Notes: generated from the sequence alone by a model not told the origin. Shown: positions 49,481-60,410, counted from the first letter of the stretch. The stretch is DNA of 64,000 nt from Vicinamibacterales bacterium (GCA_029940535.1 JAPYUM010000013.1:1-64000), one strand, 5' to 3'. Numbers and translations are program-made.

Positions 49481-50869
49481 TCACAACATCGGTGGAATGA
49501 GAAACAACGCGATCACGGTCACGACAAACAGCACCAGCGCGATGATGCCGGTGTAACCGAGGACGTCTCCGAACTTCATGCGGGTGACGGTCAGAATCGG
49601 GATCGCCCAGAACGGCTGGATGAGGTTGCTGGTGGAGTCGCCGTAGGCATACGCGAGGACGGTGGTTGTTGCCGACACCCCCAACTCTCGGGCGGCCGGG
49701 AGCAGGTAGGGCGCCTCGATCAGCCACTTCGAGCCCCCCGACGGGACGAACACATTCACCATGCCCGAGTAGAGGTAGACGATCACGGGGAAGGTGTCGG
49801 TCGTGGCGACCTGGACGAACAGCGAGCCCAACCAGTCGCCGAGTCCGGTGCCGTTGATCACCCCGAAGATACCGGCATAGAAGGGAAACTGCAGAATGAC
49901 GCCTGACGCCGTGCGGGCGCCGTTGCCGAACGCCTTCACCAGGTTGGCCGGAGTGCCCTGTAGCAGCATGGCGCCGATGAGGAACACGGCGTTGTAGGCG
50001 TTGATGGTCCAACTGGCCCCGAACCCGCGGGTCATGATCGAGTGCCCCAGGGGGTAGCCAATCAGGACCGCCGCCAGGAAGATCCAGCCCCGGTACGATT
50101 CCAGCTGAGCGGCGGGCGTCGTGGGTATGGTCTCGTCCTCCAGGGACGGCATGATGGCGTTCAGCTGGTCCTCGGTCAGCGTCCGCGCGTTCTGTCGCGG
50201 ATGCAGCAGGGCCACCATCACCAGCGCGACGGCGGCGACCACCGTGAGATAGATCAGGTTGAACGAGTTGAACAGCGTTTCCGTGACCGGCAGAATCCGA
50301 TCGAGCAACGGCTCGGTGCCCGGTGGCGGGGTGGTGATCGGATTCCCCGGTGTGGCCAGGATGAGCGGGGCCGAGCCCGACAGGCCGCCGTGCCAGACGG
50401 TGCCGATGCCCAGGTAGGCGGCGGCGATCATGAGTCGGATGTCAGCCTTGGGATTCCGTCTGGCCACGAACGGTACGAACAACGCGGACGCGATCACGCT
50501 GGCGGCCCAGTTGAAATACGCGATGACCATTGAGTACGCGCCAAGCAGGACCACGGCCTGCACCGGCTTGGTGACATCCGGTCGACTGGCCAGCCAGTCG
50601 AGGAACCGGTAGGCCGGCCGCGACGAGACGCAGGCGTGGGCGGCAATCATGGCGATGGTGAACTGCATCGCCAGCTCGAGCAGCGACCACATCCCACCGC
50701 CCCACGCGAGCACCGTCTCGTTGAGGCCGGCACCGGCGCCCACGATGGCGAGCAGAATCGCCATGACCGTCAGCATCATGCAGACGACCCAGGAATCGGG
50801 TATCCACCGCTGGGTGAACCGGGACAGGGCTTCTCCGAGGTTGCCGACAAAGCGGATGAGCGCAGACAT
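49481..50869 (-). CDS. short-chain fatty acid transporter, AtoE/TIGR00366 family
   Basis: RWIPDSWVVCMMLTVMAILLAIV, HGGLSGSAPLILATPGNP, VPSGGSKWLIEAPYLLPAARELG. Confidence 0.88.
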   Translation of the reverse strand: MSALIRFVGNLGEALSRFTQRWIPDSWVVCMMLTVMAILLAIVGAGAGLNETVLAWGGGMWSLLELAMQFTIAMIAAHACVSSRPAYRFLDWLASRPDVTKPVQAVVLLGAYSMVIAYFNWAASVIASALFVPFVARRNPKADIRLMIAAAYLGIGTVWHGGLSGSAPLILATPGNPITTPPPGTEPLLDRILPVTETLFNSFNLIYLTVVAAVALVMVALLHPRQNARTLTEDQLNAIMPSLEDETIPTTPAAQLESYRGWIFLAAVLIGYPLGHSIMTRGFGASWTINAYNAVFLIGAMLLQGTPANLVKAFGNGARTASGVILQFPFYAGIFGVINGTGLGDWLGSLFVQVATTDTFPVIVYLYSGMVNVFVPSGGSKWLIEAPYLLPAARELGVSATTTVLAYAYGDSTSNLIQPFWAIPILTVTRMKFGDVLGYTGIIALVLFVVTVIALFLIPPML

Positions 50870-50871
50870 AA

Positions 50872-52095
50872 CTAGGCGGTCGTCGTTGCCGTTGGGTTCT
50901 TGGCGGCGAGGAGGCAAAGCAGGGAGATGACCGAGAGCACCGCGGCGCCGAAGAACGCGTACTGATAGTTGCCGAAGGTGTCATACACGAATCCGGCGAG
51001 CTGCGAACCGGCCACCGCCGCGATGCCCCAGGCGAGAAACAACAGGCCGTAGTTCACCCCGAAGTGTTTGGTGCCGTAGAAGTCGGCCGAGGTGGCGGCG
51101 AACACCGCGAGCAGCGTGCCATAGCAGTAGTAGACGGCAAACACGCCGACGACGAAGAAGAGCACATTCGATCCGAACATATACAGCGCGGGCATCGCGA
51201 CGGCCGAGACCACCACCATCAGCTTCAGTACGTTCAGACGTCCGAGGTTGTCTGACATGGCTCCCGAGAGGACCCGTCCGGTGGTGTTGCCAATCGCCCC
51301 CGCGACCAGACCGATGAGGGCCACGCTGCCAATACCGGCCTCGATGCCAAACGGTACCAGCTGACTGATGAGCCCCAGTCCCGCGATCGCGCCGAAGAAG
51401 TAGGCCAGGAACAGAAAATAGAACGAGCTGCCGCGCAGCATCTCGGCCGTTGTGGTCTCGCCACCGACACGAGCCACGGCCGATTTGATCTGGGTGGGGT
51501 CCCAGCCGGCCGGCGCGTAGCCGTCGGGCGCCGGTTTGAGCAGCCAGGCGCCCACAAGTGAGAGCACCAGGAACACTATGCCGTAGATGCGGAAGGTCGA
51601 CTCCCATCCCACGCTGGGAATCAGAATCTCCGCCGCGATCGGTCCGAAGATACCGGAGCCGGCGCCGTAGCCCCCGACCGCGATGCCGATGGCGAGTCCG
51701 CGTTTGTCAGGGAACCACTTCGTGACGACCGGCATGGCGATCGAGTAGCCGATGCCGTTGCCGGCCCCGGCGAGCAGACCGTAGGCGAGATACAGCACGG
51801 TCAACGACGACGTGTAGCTGGAGAGAAAAAAGCCGAGGCTGAACAGTACCCCGCCGACGACCGCCAGCGGCCGGAAGCCGACGATGGCGTGCAACCGGCC
51901 GGCGATCACGAACGTGACCGCCATGGTCAGGACGCCGATGCTGAACACCCACGACGTCTGCTGGCGGACCCAGCCGAATTCCTGCTCGAGCGGCAGCACG
52001 AACACGCTCCACGAATAGAACGTGCCCAGGACGAGGTTCAACATGGTGCCGCCGACCAGCGGCATCCATCGGTTCTCTGTGGGTGTGTCAGCCAT
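50872..52095 (-). CDS. OFA family MFS transporter
   Basis: LNLVLGTFYSWSVFVLPLEQEFGWVRQQTSWVFSIG, WFPDKRGLAIGIAVGGYGAGSGIFGP. Confidence 0.9.
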   Translation of the reverse strand: MADTPTENRWMPLVGGTMLNLVLGTFYSWSVFVLPLEQEFGWVRQQTSWVFSIGVLTMAVTFVIAGRLHAIVGFRPLAVVGGVLFSLGFFLSSYTSSLTVLYLAYGLLAGAGNGIGYSIAMPVVTKWFPDKRGLAIGIAVGGYGAGSGIFGPIAAEILIPSVGWESTFRIYGIVFLVLSLVGAWLLKPAPDGYAPAGWDPTQIKSAVARVGGETTTAEMLRGSSFYFLFLAYFFGAIAGLGLISQLVPFGIEAGIGSVALIGLVAGAIGNTTGRVLSGAMSDNLGRLNVLKLMVVVSAVAMPALYMFGSNVLFFVVGVFAVYYCYGTLLAVFAATSADFYGTKHFGVNYGLLFLAWGIAAVAGSQLAGFVYDTFGNYQYAFFGAAVLSVISLLCLLAAKNPTATTTA

Positions 52096-52145
52096 GGGTC
52101 CTCTGTTCTCCCGTGCCGTTCGAGCGTGTGCTGGACGCACTCAGC

Positions 52146-53654
52146 CTACTTCATCGTCGGCATATTGAGGTTCACCGCGTCACGCTGTTCGGGCCAGCGG
52201 GCGGTGATCACCTTGGTGCGGGTATAGAAGCGCACACCGTCCGGGCCGTGCACATGGAGGTCGCCAAACAGCGAGCCTTTCCAGCCCCCGAACGAGAAGA
52301 ACGCCATCGGCACCGGAATGGGTACGTTGACCCCCACCATGCCAACCTGGATCTGGTTCGCGAACCGACGGGCGGCCGCGCCCGACCGGGTGAAGATGGC
52401 CGTGCCGTTGCCATACGGGCTCTCGTTGACGATGCCAATCGCCTCATCTTCGGTGTCGGCGCGCACCACCACCAGCACCGGTCCAAAGATCTCGTCGCGA
52501 TAGATCGACATGTCGCGGCTCACGTGGTCGAACAGCGTGGGGCCCACGAAGTGGCCGCCCGCGTGTCCGTCGACCGCCAGGTCTCGGCCGTCGAGCACGA
52601 CCGACGCGCCTTCGCGTTCACCGGCTCCGATGTACCCCAGCACACGCTGGGCATGGTCGGCCGTGATCAGGGGCCCCATCTCGACGCCATCGCGTTGGCC
52701 GGGACCGACCTCAAGCGCCCGCGCCCGAGTGGCCAATCGCGACACGATCGCGTCGCCCGCTTCGCCCACCGCCACCACGGCCGAGATCGCCATGCACCGC
52801 TCGCCGGCGGACCCGTAAGCGGCGCCGATGAGCGCGTCGGCGGCCGCGTCGAGATCGGCATCAGGCAGCACGACCGCGTGATTCTTGGCGCCACCCAGCG
52901 CCTGGACCCGCTTGCCGGCCGCGCACGCCGTTTCGTAGACATGTCGCGCGACCGGCGTGGAACCAACAAAGGATACGGCCGCGACATCGGGGCGACCCAG
53001 AATCGCGTTGACCGCCTCCTTGTCGCCGTGCACGACGTTGAGCACGCCGTCCGGGAGCCCCGCTTCTGTCAGTAGCTCCGCCATCAGCATGCTGGCCGAC
53101 GGGTCTTTTTCGGACGGCTTCAGCACGAACGTGTTTCCGCAGGCCAGTGCCACCGGCACCATCCACAGCGGGCACATGATGGGGAAATTGAACGGGGTGA
53201 TCCCCGCGCACACACCCAGCGGCTGCCGGGTGCTGTGGGAATCGATCCCGGTTCCGACGTCTTCGGCGTGCTCGCCCTTGAGCAGGTGCGGGATGCCGGT
53301 GGCGAATTCCACCACTTCCAGGCCGCGTTGCACCGAGCCGGCGGCATCTGGCAGGGTCTTCCCGTGTTCTTCGGTAATGAGGGCGGCCAGGTCTGGGGTT
53401 CGCCGCTCCAGCAGGTCTCGGAACCGCATCAGGATGCGGGCCCGGCGCAACGGCGTGGTGGCGCGCCAGGACGGGAACGCCGCACGCGCGCTCGACACCG
53501 CGAGATCGATATCGGCGTCGTTGGCAAACGGTACCGTCCGCACGACCTCGCCGGTCGCCGAATTGGTGACGGTGCCCTCACGCGAACCCTGCGCGGCGTG
53601 GGGTTGCCCATCAATCCAAAACGGCACGGTCGACACCGCGGTCTGTGTGGTCAT
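52146..53654 (-). CDS. mmsA: CoA-acylating methylmalonate-semialdehyde dehydrogenase
   Basis: ITPFNFPIMCPLWMVPVALACGNTFVLKPSEKDPSAS, ALGGAKNHAVVLPDADLDAAADALIGAAYGSAGERCMAISAVV. Confidence 0.95.
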   Translation of the reverse strand: MTTQTAVSTVPFWIDGQPHAAQGSREGTVTNSATGEVVRTVPFANDADIDLAVSSARAAFPSWRATTPLRRARILMRFRDLLERRTPDLAALITEEHGKTLPDAAGSVQRGLEVVEFATGIPHLLKGEHAEDVGTGIDSHSTRQPLGVCAGITPFNFPIMCPLWMVPVALACGNTFVLKPSEKDPSASMLMAELLTEAGLPDGVLNVVHGDKEAVNAILGRPDVAAVSFVGSTPVARHVYETACAAGKRVQALGGAKNHAVVLPDADLDAAADALIGAAYGSAGERCMAISAVVAVGEAGDAIVSRLATRARALEVGPGQRDGVEMGPLITADHAQRVLGYIGAGEREGASVVLDGRDLAVDGHAGGHFVGPTLFDHVSRDMSIYRDEIFGPVLVVVRADTEDEAIGIVNESPYGNGTAIFTRSGAAARRFANQIQVGMVGVNVPIPVPMAFFSFGGWKGSLFGDLHVHGPDGVRFYTRTKVITARWPEQRDAVNLNMPTMK

Positions 53655-53973
53655 CCGGGCTCCCGGTTGGTCTGGCGTGGCGGCGCGTAGGATGATGCGG
53701 ATGTGCCCCGTCCGTCAAGCGGGCTCGGACCAGGCGGCGCTTCGGTGGCGCCCAGAGACATTTGGCGGGCAGGCCCGGCCCGACGGTTCGTCCGCCGCCG
53801 TCACCAACGGATCTCGGCCAACTGTGACGTGCGTAATCCGTTGAACATAGGAGGCTTGCGTTTCTTGACGCGTTCGCGACCGCAGCCGTACAATTGAGGT
53901 TTCCTGACGGGGCCCGGCATCAGGCGGGGGTCTTCAGGCACACGACGGTCGTGAGGGAAGCGGGGCAGCAACG

Positions 53974-54366
53974 ATGATGTGGAGACGTGCAATTTCGGCG
54001 ACAGCGGGCATGCTCGTCGCGGCGGTGGTCCTGGTCGTCGGCCACACGCCGGTGCGGGCCCAGGCCGGTGTGACGGGCGACTGGGAAATCGAGCTCACCA
54101 CGCAGACCGGCGTCACCACTTGGCAGGCGCGGTTCGAGCAAGAGGCTGACCAACTGGGTGGCGAGATCGACCTCGGCGACAACGAAGTGTTGGCCGTGGA
54201 TGGCACCGTCGACGGGTCGATGTTGAAGTTTGTCATCATTGTGCCGGACCTCGATGGCGACCAGCCGATCAACTTCGAAGGCGAGCTAGCCGGAGACACC
54301 ATCACCGGGGCCGAGGGCAAGTTCTCCTGGTATGGGACCGGCGCCTGGGTCGCGTCGCGAAAGTAG
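53974..54366 (+). CDS. small hypothetical exported protein
   Basis: Signal-like N-terminus; repeated glycine-rich beta pattern (TGDWEIELTTQTG..FEGELAGDTITGAEG). Confidence 0.6.
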   Translation: MMWRRAISATAGMLVAAVVLVVGHTPVRAQAGVTGDWEIELTTQTGVTTWQARFEQEADQLGGEIDLGDNEVLAVDGTVDGSMLKFVIIVPDLDGDQPINFEGELAGDTITGAEGKFSWYGTGAWVASRK

Positions 54367-54577
54367 GTCACCCGGCCGGCGCGTCGACGCTGCCGTCCAG
54401 CGTCGGCTCGCGAAGCCGCCGCCTGCTTGACACCCTTTTTCGGCATCTGCGAAGATTGGCCGTTTGTTCTGTTCAACTTGTGATGTGCTCGTGGCCGTGG
54501 CGGGCCAACGGTGTGATCGCGTCGTTCGACGCACACGCCAACTGCGAGACTCGGTATCGCTCCGGAAGGGGGTCGTG

Positions 54578-56752
54578 ATGGTGAAGCGCTTCGCAGGTGG
54601 GTTGATGGTGGCGGCGCTCGTGGGTGCTTCGGTCTTCTGGCTCACGACACCAGGTCGAGCCGCCGACGGCGCCATCACTGGCGCGGTCACCAGTTCGAAC
54701 GGTCCGGAGGCCGGGGTCTGGGTCATTGCGGAGACCACCGACCTGCCGACCAAATTCATCAAGACCGTCGTCACCGGCGATGATGGCCGCTACCTGGTCC
54801 CCGATCTGCCTGAGGCCTCCTACAAGGTGTGGGTGCGCGGCTATGGTCTGCTCGATTCGGCGGGGGTGACCGCCGAGCCGGGCGACACCGTGGCGCTCGA
54901 CGTCACCGTCGCGGCCACGCCGGTCGACGCGGCCCAGATCTATCCGGCCAACTACTGGTACTCGCTCATCGAGCCGCCGGCGCCGAGCGAGTTTCCCGGC
55001 ACGGGCGACGACGGGAACGGGATCGCCGCCACGCTGCAGCATCAAGAGCAGTGGGTCGACGTCCAGAAGCAGGGCTGCATGCTCTGCCATCAGCTTGGCA
55101 ACCGCATCATTCGCGAGATCGACAACCTCGAGCAGTTCGACTCGACGCTGGCGGCCTGGGACCACCGGGTGCAGATGGGCCAGCGCGGCTCGCAGATGAC
55201 CAACGTCATGAGCCGGTTCGGCCGACAACGGGGTCTGCAGATGTTCGCCGATTGGAGCGAGCGGATCGCCGCCGGCGCCGTGCCGCCGGCGCCGCCGCGT
55301 CCCGCCGGGGCGGAGCGCAACGTGGTCATCTCGATGTGGGAATGGGGCACCGAGATCGACTATATCCACGATGAGGTTGCGACCGACAAACGGAATCCTC
55401 GGGTCAACGCGAACGGTCCCGTCTACGGTGTGAATATCTCGAACGACGAACTGGCGATGCTCGACCCGGCCACCAACCTGGCCACCAACTTGAGTATTCC
55501 GCTGCGCGTTGATCCGGAGACGGTGCCAGGGATGATCGCGCAATCGATGCCGGTGCCGTCGCGCATGTTCGGAGACGAGCTCATCTGGAACGACCCGGCC
55601 AATCCGCACAACCCGATGATGGACCAGAAGGGGCGGGTGTGGATGACCTCCGCCATTCGGAACCGGGCCAATCCGGACTATTGCAAGGCAGGGTCGGACA
55701 ACCCGTACGCCCAGTATTTCCCGCTGGACAGCGGGTTCCGGTCCGCCGTGTTCTACGAGCCGGACACGCAGAAGTTCGTGATGATCGACACGTGCTACGG
55801 CACCCATCACCTGCAGTTCGCCGAGGACGAGAACGACACGGTGTACTTCAGCGGTGGCGGACAGGTCATCGGGTGGCTCGATACGAAGCTCTACGACGCC
55901 ACCGGAGACGAACGGGCCGCACAGGGTTGGTGCCCCACCGTGCTCGATACCAACGGGGACGGCGTCATCACGAAGCCCTGGAACGAGCCGGCCCGCCGCG
56001 GCCAGACGGCGACTCATGACGCCAGTCGAGACACGCGGGTGGTGGTGGGCAGCTACGGGGTGATCGGCGACCCCACCGACGACAAGGCGGTCTGGATCAG
56101 CTCCAATCGATTCCCGGGACGTCTGGCGCGCCTGCACGTTGGCGACAATCCACCCGAGACCTGCCTGACGGAGATGTTCGAGGTGCCGTCGGTGCTGGAT
56201 GCCACGGTCCCGAAGGAGAAGACTGGGTTTGGCTCACGCGGTCTCGACATCGATCGGGACGGCGTTATCTGGACGGCGCTGTCGGGTAGCAGTCACTTCG
56301 CCAGCTTCGATCGTACCAAGTGCCAGGTCCACAACGGGCCGACGACGATCGAGGGACGGCACTGCGTGGATGGCTGGACCCTGTTCCCGACACCCGGACC
56401 GGTTGTACAAGGCACCGACGTCCGTGCCGACTACCACTACTACAACTGGGTCGACCAGTGGAACACGCTCGGGCTTGGTGAGGACGTCCCGATCGCGACG
56501 GGGTCGAATTCCGATTCGCTGCTGGCCTTGGATCCCGACACGGGTAACTGGACGGTCTTGCGGGTGCCGTATCCGCGCGGATTCTTCACGCGGGGGCTCG
56601 ACGGCCGCATCGACGACCCGAACACGGGCTGGAAGGGACGCGGGGTGTGGGCCACCTACGGCGAGGCGGCCACCTGGCACATCGAAGGCGGCCAGGGGGT
56701 CAAGCCGGGTATCGTGAAATTTCAGGTGCGTCCAGACCCGCTGGCGAACTAG
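54578..56752 (+). CDS. exported protein: carboxypeptidase-regulatory-like domain, CxxCH haem motif and beta-propeller/VGB-lyase-like region
   Basis: GAVTSSNGPEAGVWVIAETTD..DGRYLVPDLPEASYKVWVRGYG; GCMLCHQLGN; DIDRDGVIWTALSGSSHFASFDRTKC. Confidence 0.72.
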   Translation: MVKRFAGGLMVAALVGASVFWLTTPGRAADGAITGAVTSSNGPEAGVWVIAETTDLPTKFIKTVVTGDDGRYLVPDLPEASYKVWVRGYGLLDSAGVTAEPGDTVALDVTVAATPVDAAQIYPANYWYSLIEPPAPSEFPGTGDDGNGIAATLQHQEQWVDVQKQGCMLCHQLGNRIIREIDNLEQFDSTLAAWDHRVQMGQRGSQMTNVMSRFGRQRGLQMFADWSERIAAGAVPPAPPRPAGAERNVVISMWEWGTEIDYIHDEVATDKRNPRVNANGPVYGVNISNDELAMLDPATNLATNLSIPLRVDPETVPGMIAQSMPVPSRMFGDELIWNDPANPHNPMMDQKGRVWMTSAIRNRANPDYCKAGSDNPYAQYFPLDSGFRSAVFYEPDTQKFVMIDTCYGTHHLQFAEDENDTVYFSGGGQVIGWLDTKLYDATGDERAAQGWCPTVLDTNGDGVITKPWNEPARRGQTATHDASRDTRVVVGSYGVIGDPTDDKAVWISSNRFPGRLARLHVGDNPPETCLTEMFEVPSVLDATVPKEKTGFGSRGLDIDRDGVIWTALSGSSHFASFDRTKCQVHNGPTTIEGRHCVDGWTLFPTPGPVVQGTDVRADYHYYNWVDQWNTLGLGEDVPIATGSNSDSLLALDPDTGNWTVLRVPYPRGFFTRGLDGRIDDPNTGWKGRGVWATYGEAATWHIEGGQGVKPGIVKFQVRPDPLAN

Positions 56753-56796
56753 CGCCGCTAAGGGTGTGTCTCTCGGGGCGTTTCGTAATCTTGTCT

Positions 56797-59187
56797 ATGG
56801 CACGGATGAACAGGCATAAGTTGATGACAAGGCTTAAACAGACGGATACATATTGGGCGGTGGTAACGGTGGCGCTGCTGGTTCTCGCCGCCCCCGCCAG
56901 CTCGGCCGGCCAAGGGGCGACGGGATCCATTGATGGCACGGTCGCCGACGAAAGCGGCGGTGTCATGCCCGGCGTCACGGTGGGCGCGTCCATTGGCGGT
57001 GCCACGCGCTTCGGGGTCAGCGATACGCGGGGCCGGTTTGAGATTGCCGACTTGGCGACCGGGCGCTATGTCGTCGAGGCCGTGTTGTCCGGCTTCCGCG
57101 GCGACACCGTGTCGGTCACAGTGACCGCTGGCGTGACCTCTGGGGTCAACCTCAGGTTGGAGATCGCTCCTCTGGCCGAAACGGTCACCGTGACCCGCAC
57201 CGAGCAGACGCTGTCTGTCGTTCCGAACTCGATCGCGGTGGTGGAGCGGGACCAGATCGAGTTCGCCGAGCGTCGCACGTCGCTCGACGAGTCGCTGCGT
57301 GGTATCCCCGGGTTGTTCGTGCAGAATCGCCGAAATTACGGCTTGTCGGGTGGCATCGGCATCAGCATCCGGGCGCCGCAACCGCGGTTCGGTCTGCGCG
57401 GCGTCGCCATCATCCAGGACGGGATTCCGATCACGACCGCCGACGGCACCACGGAGCCGGGCAACGTCGATCTGGGGTCGGTGGGGCGCATCGAAGTCAT
57501 TCGCGGTCCCAGTTCTGTCTTGTACGGGAACTCGGCCGGCGGGGTGATCAACCTCACCACGACGTTCGACCGGTCGCGTCGGCTCACCATCCGCCCTGAC
57601 GTGCAGTTCGGCAGCTACGGCTACAACCGGCAGCAGATCCGGGCCGACGGCGGCGACGACAAGACACAGTTCATGTTCAGCGCGAGTCGGTTCGAAACCG
57701 ACGGATTCCGCACGAACAGCCATGCGGAAATCATCCAGACGAACCTTCTGGTGCGCCGCGAGCTGGGACCGAACACCGAACTGCGCGGCGTGTTCAATTT
57801 CAACGACACGCCCTACGCTGAAAGTCCAAGCTTTCTCAATGAATCCGACGCGCGGAGCGACCCGCTCAGGGACAGTGCCGGCGTGTGTCTGTCCGGCGCC
57901 TGTATGGCTCGGGGCGTCGCATTGTCACGTAATTGGGGCGAGGGTGCGAGACAGGGGCAGGGTGGCCTGACCCTCGAGCATCGATTCAGCGAGACCGATC
58001 GTCTCCGGGTCACCGGGTGGGGCATGTGGCGAAGTCTCGACGCGGTCGGGGCGTTTCGCAACGTCGAGCTTGGTCGTAACGGGTTCGGATTTCGGTCGGA
58101 GTATCTCGGTGGGACACAGGCCGGCACGGTTGGCCTCGACTGGGCGGCGGGGTTCGATGTGGCGTCGCAGCAAGACGATCGGATGGAATTCGGTCAGGTG
58201 GCTCCCGCGGTGAGCGGGGAACGAGCGACGAGCGGGTCGCTGCAAGTCGACCAGACGGAGGACGTCTTGTCCGCGGGGCCGTTCGCGCAGATCGGGATCT
58301 CGCCGAACGACCGGGTTCGGTTCAGCGCCGGTGTCCGGTGGGACTACTACGACTTCACCGCGGGTGACCGCAAGCTCGACGACGGCGACCAATCCGGCGG
58401 CCGGACCATGAGCCAGGTCAGTCCGTCCGTCGGGGTCACCGTGGCCGCGGCGGAAGGCGTGAATCTGTTCGGCAATGTGGCGACCGCTTACGAGACGCCA
58501 ACTACCGTCGAGCTGTCACAATCACCAACCGGCGCCGGCGGGTTCAATCAGGAGCTCGGTCCCCAGGACCTGACCAGTGTCGAGTTCGGGGCGCGCGGGT
58601 TGATCAGTCCGGCCCGGCTGCGATACGAGGCGACCGTGTTTGTGTCGACCGTCGACAACGCCCTCGTGTCGTTTCAGAACCCGGATGATCAGACCTTCTT
58701 CCGCAACGCCGGCAAGTCGTCGCGCGACGGGTTGGAGCTGGCGCTCGAATGGGTGCCGACATCCAGCTTCAGTACGCGGGTAGCCTACACCTATCAGGAC
58801 TTCGTGTTCGAAGAGTTCGTGACCGGCGGCAACGATTTCGCCGGGAATCTCGAGCCCGGTGCCCCGCCGCATCGCGTGTTCTTCGGTGCGAATTACATCG
58901 CCCCCTTCGGACTGCGGTCCGGGGCGACCGTGCGCTGGGTCGACAGATTCACGGCGAACAATGCCAACACCGTCTACAACTGGTCCTACGCCGTCGTCGA
59001 CCTCCGCTTCGGGTACGACGGTCGCTGGGGCGGGGTTGACGTGCGACCGTTCCTCGGCATCGACAATCTGTTCGACGAACGCTACAACTCGTCGATTATC
59101 ACGAACGCGTTCGGTGGCCGGTACTTCGAGCCGTCGCCGGATCGCGAATTCTACGTTGGTCTTACGATTGGGACCGGTGTGCGCTAG
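56797..59187 (+). CDS. TonB-dependent receptor with N-terminal carboxypeptidase-regulatory-like domain
   Basis: TGSIDGTVADESGGVMPGVTV, plug (GLRGVAIIQDGIPITTADGTTEPGNVDLGSVGRIEVIRGPSSVLYGNSAGGVINLTT), C-terminal barrel NLFDERYNSS. Confidence 0.93.
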   Translation: MARMNRHKLMTRLKQTDTYWAVVTVALLVLAAPASSAGQGATGSIDGTVADESGGVMPGVTVGASIGGATRFGVSDTRGRFEIADLATGRYVVEAVLSGFRGDTVSVTVTAGVTSGVNLRLEIAPLAETVTVTRTEQTLSVVPNSIAVVERDQIEFAERRTSLDESLRGIPGLFVQNRRNYGLSGGIGISIRAPQPRFGLRGVAIIQDGIPITTADGTTEPGNVDLGSVGRIEVIRGPSSVLYGNSAGGVINLTTTFDRSRRLTIRPDVQFGSYGYNRQQIRADGGDDKTQFMFSASRFETDGFRTNSHAEIIQTNLLVRRELGPNTELRGVFNFNDTPYAESPSFLNESDARSDPLRDSAGVCLSGACMARGVALSRNWGEGARQGQGGLTLEHRFSETDRLRVTGWGMWRSLDAVGAFRNVELGRNGFGFRSEYLGGTQAGTVGLDWAAGFDVASQQDDRMEFGQVAPAVSGERATSGSLQVDQTEDVLSAGPFAQIGISPNDRVRFSAGVRWDYYDFTAGDRKLDDGDQSGGRTMSQVSPSVGVTVAAAEGVNLFGNVATAYETPTTVELSQSPTGAGGFNQELGPQDLTSVEFGARGLISPARLRYEATVFVSTVDNALVSFQNPDDQTFFRNAGKSSRDGLELALEWVPTSSFSTRVAYTYQDFVFEEFVTGGNDFAGNLEPGAPPHRVFFGANYIAPFGLRSGATVRWVDRFTANNANTVYNWSYAVVDLRFGYDGRWGGVDVRPFLGIDNLFDERYNSSIITNAFGGRYFEPSPDREFYVGLTIGTGVR

Positions 59188-59294
59188 CGAGCGCCCAGCG
59201 GTCGCGCCGTGACGGCGTCACCCCGCTCGGCCACGATCAGAGCGGTGTCGCGCCGCCTGTCGAACAGACCACGGAAGGGAGAGCACGCAGATTC

Positions 59295-60410
59295 ATGACC
59301 GTCCAACCCGCTCAAGAAATGGGTTTCGACCGCGCCAACGAAGTCGTTCAGCGGTTCCAGAAAGAGTCCACCAAGTGGCTCTACGGTCTCGACGAGGCGG
59401 CGCGCACGCTCTCGTGGGCGTTCTTTACCCTGTTGCCGTATACGGACAAGCTGAGCCAGAGCAAGCTGCTGCGTCAGCCCCACGTGATGTTCAGGGGACC
59501 GACCGGCACCGGCAAGACCGACCTGGTCAGCGCCTGCGCGATGGCGATCGACGCCAAGTTCGAGCGTATCCAGGGGATGCCGACCTACATGCCCGAGGAC
59601 ATCCTGGGCTACGAGACCATCGTCGAGGAAACGGACGGCAGCCGCAAACTGCAGTTCAAGCCTGGCAAGTTGATGGCGCACATCGTGCTCATCGACGAGG
59701 ACAACCGGCTGTCGGGCAAGACCAAGGCGGCGGTGCTCGAAGGGATGGAGGAGAGTTCCGCCACCCTGAGCTCAGACTACGGCAACCTCGCCGAAGGCAA
59801 GATGTTGCCGCTGTTTCCCTTGTCGTGCGATTTCTCGGACATCACCGGGCCGCGCTTCTTCATGGTGATTTGCACCGAGAACATCTTCGGTGAAGAGGAA
59901 GGCACCTTCGCCAATCCCGTGGCGCAGCTGGACCGCACCACGCTGTCCATCAATATGATGGATCCGGAGAGCGAGGAAGATGAGTACAAGATCAGCGCCC
60001 GCAACGTGGTCGGCCGCAAGGTCGAGAAGCTGACCGACCTGTATGAGGTGCTGGAGATCGCGAATTACATCTACGAGAACGTCGAGATGTCGGAGTACGG
60101 CCAGCAATACAAGGTGCGACTCATTCGCAACACTCGGCCCCACCGTGTCCAGGGGCGGGCCGCCCGAACGGTCAAGGAATACATCCGGGTCGGGATCTCG
60201 CCGCGCGTCCATTTTCACATCGAAGCGGTGGCCCGCACATTCGCATTTTTCAACGGCGACCTCAAAGTGACGCCGGACCATATCAAGGCGGTGGCCGGTC
60301 CCGTGCTGGCCCACCGGCTGGTGCTGCGCGAGGGTATGGAGTTCTCGGTCGACAAGGAGGAGCTGCTACAGCAAATCCTGCGGGACATGGAGGTTCCGCC
60401 GTGGAAGTAG
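59295..60410 (+). CDS. MoxR-like AAA ATPase
   Basis: Walker A FRGPTGTGKTDLV; Walker B-like HIVLIDEDNRLSGKTKAAVLEGMEE. Confidence 0.88.
   Translation: MTVQPAQEMGFDRANEVVQRFQKESTKWLYGLDEAARTLSWAFFTLLPYTDKLSQSKLLRQPHVMFRGPTGTGKTDLVSACAMAIDAKFERIQGMPTYMPEDILGYETIVEETDGSRKLQFKPGKLMAHIVLIDEDNRLSGKTKAAVLEGMEESSATLSSDYGNLAEGKMLPLFPLSCDFSDITGPRFFMVICTENIFGEEEGTFANPVAQLDRTTLSINMMDPESEEDEYKISARNVVGRKVEKLTDLYEVLEIANYIYENVEMSEYGQQYKVRLIRNTRPHRVQGRAARTVKEYIRVGISPRVHFHIEAVARTFAFFNGDLKVTPDHIKAVAGPVLAHRLVLREGMEFSVDKEELLQQILRDMEVPPWK

Noticed and set aside
54473-56137. 554-aa minus-strand ORF antisense to the exported propeller-like gene
   Set aside because: Antisense shadow; no recognisable domain.
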